Assembly: GCF_048128805.1 (NCBI RefSeq)
Contig: NC_136016.1
Location: 19,328,676-19,392,675, forward strand
Origin: Centroberyx gerrardi
Taxonomy: Eukaryota > Chordata > Actinopteri > Beryciformes > Berycidae
DNA: 64,000 nt
Direction: 5' to 3'
Both the position numbers and the translations under genes were made by a program. The notes beneath the pieces were generated by a model. It had not been told where the DNA came from. It ran no database searches and worked only from the letters and a program-made list of their open reading frames with translations. Positions 55,701 through 64,000 of this stretch are shown one piece after another. Every line of letters begins with the position of its first letter. Position 1 is the first letter of the stretch.

Positions 55701-58700
55701 AATAACCGGTATTACTATATATCGCGGTAAAAATCAATAACAGTTATATTGCCCAAAAGAGGGAGGGCTATAATAATAATTAATATATTCATAGCATATT
55801 ACAGTACTGTTTATAAAGTATTAATCTTTTTAATAATCATTGAGATAATATCGTATATTGAGATAATTTTGGTCAAGATAATCATAGTATGAAATTTTTA
55901 TATTGGCAGAGGCCTAGTGGCACCATTGCATGGGAATCCTGTGTATTCTCCTTCTCTGCTAACGAAGCAGAGTATTTTCACTAATTGTGTGTTGCAGCAT
56001 CACTGGGTTTGTGTCGCGGGGAGACCACGGTGTTGGGAGAAGCGCCACAGACAGACAGTTCTTTTTCATCAACAACCGGCCATGTGATCCCCTTAAGGTC
56101 ATTACTGTTCAGTGGATTTAAAGGGTAAATTAGGGGTGAGGGAGTCGTATTTTGAGCCTAACCTCTGCTTATTCTCATCTTGTAGGTGACCAAACTTGTA
56201 AATGAAGTATATCACATGTACAACAGACATCAGTATCCGTTTGTTGCCTTGAACATAGCCGTTGCCTCAGGTAAGAAAATAGGCACATATCAAAACGGAG
56301 GTTAATCTGGAAACTCACCATTACCTCCCTGTGTTAAATTTTTTTGTGGTGTTATTTCAGAGTGTGTGGACGTGAACGTAACGCCAGACAAGCGTCAGAT
56401 TTTCCTCCAGGAGGAGAAGCTGCTGCTGGCTATCCTGAAGACGTCGCTCATCACCATGTATGAGGCAGGGGTCAATAAGATCAGCCTCAACCACACTGCC
56501 TTACCCAGCACCAGTAAGAACACAGCATTACATTTAGCCTGCATATCAGTGGTTAAGAATATTCATGTGTATAGTAATATAAAACATAGCATGGTAATAT
56601 CAATAGCGTAGCAAAAGCACTGAGAGGGAGTTTTTTAGTTTATGAATGATTTTGTGTAGACCTAGGGCTGGGCAATATGGACAAAATTAGTATCACAGAG
56701 ATCATAAGAAATTATTTCGATATCAATTTATAACAATAAGTGCTTACATATAAAATCACATGTTAAATTATCAAATTGATGTTCAGCACATTGAACTGCA
56801 TGGTAATATAAAGTACAGTATGGCAAAACTCTTTAATTTTCAAATATTACTGCCAAATTTGTTTTAGATTTCTTTGTGAGAGATTTTAATTAGTATTTGC
56901 CTTTATAATTAATTTAGAAACAGAATTGGATAACAATATCATTATTTCATCATGATATGATCCTATTCAAAGACGCTATTATTGAATTATTGCCCTACGT
57001 AGACTTCAATTCAAGTGAATGCACTGATAAAAGTTCACTCTGTAGATTTCATTTTGAGTGTTCATCTCTCTGCAGCTGCCCACAAACCCGTGGAGCCAAG
57101 GCCTGAATCGGAACGGTGTCGGGTCGTCCCGTCTAACGAGAACGTCCCAGAGGCGGGAGGGGACGCCGAACCAGTGCTTCGAAGCCCCAGGTCGTCTCTA
57201 AACCTGGCTGGGCTAAAAGCTGCTTTCTCAAACCACCACAGCTCCGGTAACGGGACCAAGTCGAGTTCCTCAAAAGCTGCCAACAGCGGCCCGGCGCAGA
57301 AAACACTGCAGTCTTTCTTTAAGGGCTCGGAAAACACTCCCACCCACAGACCAAGTTTACAATCTCCTTTGAAACCCACAAGAGATGTAAGTAAACGCTC
57401 CCCAGTGGGAAGGTCGGTGCTGGATGGGTTCAGGTATGGAAGGACACCGGGCAGCGATGTAGACTCTGGGAAAGACAGCGCCTTGTCCGACTGTGACTCC
57501 ACTACAGCAACACCTGACAGTCTGTATTGTGGGTTAGAGTTCAACTCTCCTGAACTGGTGATTGACAAACCAAGTATCAAAAACGAGACAGTTGAAGAAC
57601 CTTCAGATGAGACTCAAGATGTTCCTGAACACCTGGAGCCGCAGACTGAACCATGTACTTCCAATGAGGACTCTAACCTGAGTCCAGAGGCCAAGAGAGC
57701 CAGGAAAGGGGATCACAAATCCACCTCTCATGCATCCTGTTCTGAGGGATCCTCCATCTCTAAGGTGGACGCTCCAGTCCGCGTACAAAAGAGGACGGTT
57801 CCTGTCCAGTTCTCATTAGGAGAGCTGGCAGGCAGGGTGAGGAGGCTGCAGGACCAGCGGAAGCAGAAGGCCAGCGATGAGCTTCAATACAGACGCTTCA
57901 GGGCCAAGATCAACCCAGGAGAAAACCAAAGTGCAGAGGATGAGCTGAGGAAGGAGATCAGGTAGGATGCTACTTGGTCTGCCATTACTTCTTCAGTCCA
58001 GTGACCGATAGTGCAGTGTAATTTACAGTAGGGATGGGATGGGACGATATGCTTAACTCACGATATGAGTCGATACGCGATATGGGGTTCACGATTCAAT
58101 ACAACCACGATACGATGGAGTATATATAGGTTATGTGCAGAATTAAGCTTATTTCTGAGCCACAAATCATTCTAGCAATGGCACTGGCTTTCTAGAATGT
58201 AAACAACAATTGAAAAATGTCATTACAAAGTGAAAATAATATAATTTCTATGGAGAGCTTGTGAAATTGTGATGGACAAGCCGTCTCATTTGTGATTACT
58301 ACAGCAGAATAAAATGGAGCTGATATCACGATTCATTGTTCTGCCCCACGATACGTATCGACACTTTTTTGCATTGCCATATATTGAATTTTGATTTATC
58401 GTCCCACCCCTAATTTACAGCACACTAAAATAGCTTTCTTTCATCCCCACAGTAAAGACATGTTCAAAGAGATGGAGATCATCGGTCAGTTCAACCTGGG
58501 ATTCATTATCACCAAACTCAACTCGGACATCTTCATGATTGACCAGCATGCCACAGATGAGAAATACAACTTTGAGATGCTGCAGCAGCACACTGTGCTC
58601 CAAGGGCAGAAACTCATAGTGTAAGAATCCACAGCTGTACATAAATCTTTGCACTAGATTGATTACATTTATTGTCTTTAGTGCTTTTAGCTAAATATTC

Positions 58701-59948
58701 ATGTTTTTGTGTTGTTCTGTTGTGTTTCCAGCCCTCAGAACCTTCACCTCACTGCCGTCAGTGAGAACGTACTCATGGAGAACGTCGAGATTTTCAGAAA
58801 GAACGGCTTTGATTTCCTTATTGATGAGGAAGGTATGAACCGTTTATGTGAAACTGTGCTTTGGCCTAAGAGACTGAGAGCGCCCACTTACTGTATAAGA
58901 ATGGTTAAACCTCAACTTGACTGTTGATTTCGTTTTTTCAGCATTTTTGTATTATCCTCAGATCAAATATACTGAAGCTATAGACTTGTTTCTATTGTTA
59001 TAAAAAGTGAAACATCCTTCTTGTTGTGATCATAGGCCAGGTGATGGAGAGGGTGAAGCTGGTGTCTTTGCCCACCAGTAAGAACTGGACATTCGGCCCA
59101 GCGGACATCGAGGAGCTGATCTTCATGTTGAGCGACAGTCCGGGGGTCATGTGCCGACCGTCCCGCGTCAGACAGATGTTCGCCTCCAGGGCTTGTCGGA
59201 AATCTGTGAGTTCATACTGATGACAAATACTGTATCGCTTACCAGTCATCATTAGAAGTTGGCAGTTGTCCAGTTGGCAGGTAAAATTTGCCTACTAACC
59301 ACTGTGGCTGGTGGACAAAAAAATATATATTTTCCCACCTTGATCACTAGTGCTTAACTATATGTATATGTAGTATGGATTACTTGCACTTCAGATTTAT
59401 TAGTAATTAGAGTACTTGCCAGTGGTGGAAAGAGTACTAGAATATCCTACTCAAGTAGAAGTATTGTTACTTTGCTAATATTTCCTGTGAACGGCTCCAC
59501 AATTTGTCAGTTAACGACTGTCCAATTTCTGATGCTTCTAAAGATACTACAACATTTGTACACTGGATGTGATTTAAAATGTAGCCAAGTACTCCAGCAA
59601 AAACATACTTAAGTAAAAGTAAAATTACTGACTTGAAATTTTCAAAAAAGCACAAGTACACAAAAAAGCTACTCAATTAGTTACTTCCACGTTTGGTAAT
59701 TGCATAACATATTCAAATTGTTGTACTTTTAAGGCCTTTGTATTCCACACAGACGCAGCCAAATGAAAAGCTGTTCAACAGTGCGATGTGATTTTCCTCC
59801 TCAGGTGATGATCGGCACCGCTCTGAGCGCCGGCGAGATGAGGAAGCTGGTGGTTCACATGGGGGAGATCGAACAGCCGTGGAACTGTCCTCATGGCCGG
59901 CCCACCATGAGACACCTGGCCAACCTGGACATCATCTCACAAGACTGA
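52786..59948 (+). CDS. pms2: DNA mismatch repair endonuclease PMS2 (MutL-alpha subunit)
   Basis: Exons: 52786-52799, 53510-53652, 53864-53950, 54067-54169, 54660-54843, 55283-55450, 55579-55676, 55998-56097, 56186-56270, 56361-56513, 57076-57961, 58453-58620, 58732-58832, 59036-59205, 59805-59948. They total 2604 nt, 867 residues (human 862). With MLH1 it forms MutL-alpha, which nicks the daughter strand in mismatch repair. The N-terminal GHKL ATPase shows [18 protein letters not shown] (human has DNGCGV), [13 protein letters not shown] and [14 protein letters not shown]. The long exon codes for the disordered linker (about 379-673). The C-terminus has the endonuclease motif [12 protein letters not shown] (about 704-715), the PCNA-contact motif QKLIVP (about 726; human QRLIAP), [14 protein letters not shown] and [11 protein letters not shown]. 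All catalytic features are intact. A canonical PIP box lies in the linker (see findings). Confidence 0.98.
56663..56997. mobile_element. hAT-like MITE in a pms2 intron
   Basis: It starts TAGGGCTGGGCAATATGG and ends TTGCCCTA. The flanks TGTAGACC (56655-56662) and CGTAGACT (56998-57005) match at six of eight positions, a decayed hAT-size duplication. It ends about 80 bp before the large pms2 linker exon. Confidence 0.7.
57297..57320 (+). other. pms2: Codons of a canonical PIP (PCNA-interacting) box in PMS2
   Basis: The codons read Q-K-T-L-Q-S-F-F, an exact fit to QxxLxxFF, followed by Lys-Gly. They are at about residues 453-460, in the disordered linker. This is distinct from the known QRLIAP-type motif further on. 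Confidence 0.7.
58029..58412. mobile_element. hAT-type MITE with perfect 8-bp target-site duplication in a pms2 intron
   Basis: The ends are TAGGGATGGGATGGGACGATA and, reversed, TAGGGGTGGGACGATAAATC. ATTTACAG stands at 58021-58028 and 58413-58420. It fills most of the intron before exon 58453-58620; only 40 bp separate it from that exon. It has no coding capacity. Confidence 0.87.
59420..59710. repeat. AGTGGTGGAAAGAGTACT-type fish repeat
   Basis: It begins CAGTGGTGGAAAGAGTACT and contains CTCAAGTAGAAGTA, then CTTAAGTAAAAGTAAAATTA. This AAGTA-rich wording is widespread in teleost genomes. The boundaries are approximate. It lies in the last pms2 intron. Confidence 0.6.
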
Positions 59949-60235
59949 CGGTCTCCAGGATGTGGGAGGAAACTGACTGAGAGGCTCACACTGCACTTGG
60001 CTTCCAATGATTGGACTGTGACTTTGGGCACTTCTGTGTCTGAGCTAAAGTGTTAAACATCACCTCTGTTGATGCTTTCATACACTGAAGATTTATTTCC
60101 AATGATTGTATTTTTTTTGTTGTCTTTGTCTTAATGTTTTTTCTGACCTGCATTTTTATTTGTGTGTATCACACTACGATTATAGCCTCAAAGTTTTATA
60201 TTTTTACGCACTAAGTAGCTAGGACAAAAAAAAAG

Positions 60236-60241
60236 ATTAAA
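60236..60241 (+). terminator. pms2: Likely pms2 poly(A) signal
   Basis: ATTAAA lies about 290 bases after the pms2 stop and is followed by T-rich/GT sequence (TTTTGCTTGTC). The rsph10b ATG follows only about 210 bases later. Confidence 0.55.
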
Positions 60242-60394
60242 GGCATTTTGCTTGTCTATTTTTGTCACTGTAGTGGTATGAATAAGGTGAAATCCTTGTT
60301 GGACCAGTGAGGGGTTTACTTTTCGACGACATAGGTAACCTTTTTGAACTAGTACAGGTGCCGTAGTGGTAGCGCGTTCCACTAAAGGCTCACC

Positions 60395-60408
60395 GTTGCC
60401 ACGGAGAC
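60395..60408 (+). promoter_or_regulatory. rsph10b: RFX X-box in the rsph10b promoter
   Basis: GTTGCC-AC-GGAGAC fits the X-box consensus GYTRYC-N(1-3)-RRNRAC at all twelve constrained positions. It lies 41 bases upstream of the rsph10b ATG. RFX factors use X-boxes to switch on ciliary genes, and RSPH10B is a radial-spoke component of motile cilia. Confidence 0.7.
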
Positions 60409-60448
60409 GACACTAACGATCATCTGAATTCGAGAAACGGCACACGAA

Positions 60449-63929
<3,481 letters not shown>

Positions 63930-64000
63930 GTCAGGTCCTACTTTACCATGAAGTGTGTGTGATTTCCCATGTCATTTTTTCAGCCCCGTTTCTGACCTGA

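Noticed and set aside
60361-60386. GTAGTGGTAGCGCGTTC, resembling a tRNA D-arm/A-box
   Set aside because: No B-box, anticodon stem or acceptor pairing follows. The stretch lies in the rsph10b promoter.
63930-63962. Stop codon at 63962 as the end of rsph10b
   Set aside because: The family protein continues much further, and GAG|GTCAGG is a usable donor. The gene almost certainly runs beyond the window.

Overview
The window is a stretch of vertebrate nuclear DNA, almost certainly from a teleost fish. It has compact multi-exon genes with GT-AG introns, very many (CA)n/(GT)n microsatellites, and several fish-type non-autonomous DNA transposons (hAT-, Tc1- and TTAA-type MITEs). There is no bacterial, viral or plasmid content. 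I identified genes by translating exons by eye and comparing them with remembered family sequences; every exon chain given here keeps the reading frame from end to end. I could not identify the species.

Layout. 1-6.9 kb: no gene recognised, probably cyth3 5' flank or intron 1. 6.9-24.3 kb (+): cyth3, the Arf-GEF cytohesin-3, lacking its first exon, with a 3-nt microexon in the PH domain; its 3' UTR probably ends near 25.8 kb. 27.7-36.7 kb (-): usp42, a deubiquitinase, convergent with cyth3, with 5' UTR/promoter sequence up to about 38.6 kb. 39.4-51.7 kb (-): eif2ak1 (HRI, the heme-regulated eIF2alpha kinase), with a second candidate first exon at 50.3 kb. 42.2-45.6 kb (+): ankrd61, nested on the opposite strand inside an eif2ak1 intron. 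52.8-59.9 kb (+): pms2, the MutL-alpha mismatch-repair endonuclease subunit, head-to-head with eif2ak1. 60.4 kb to the window end (+): the 5' part of rsph10b, a MORN-repeat radial-spoke-head gene, beginning under 200 bp after the pms2 poly(A) signal.

This is the cyth3-usp42-eif2ak1-ankrd61-pms2-rsph10b neighbourhood of human 7p22.1. From memory of the human map there are two differences: the eif2ak1/ankrd61 block is inverted here, and aimp2, which in human lies between EIF2AK1 and PMS2, is missing. The genes do unrelated jobs (Arf signalling, deubiquitination, stress translation control, DNA repair, cilia), so the cluster is conserved synteny and not a functional operon.

I found no undescribed multi-gene system. 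The best points for follow-up are gene-level: the cyth3 microexon; a TATA/GATA-type alternative promoter for eif2ak1; a canonical PCNA-binding box in the PMS2 linker; an RFX X-box before rsph10b; a GC-AG intron; an ankrd61 poly(A) signal abutting an antisense eif2ak1 exon; and MITEs with intact target-site duplications, one inserted at a branch-point position.
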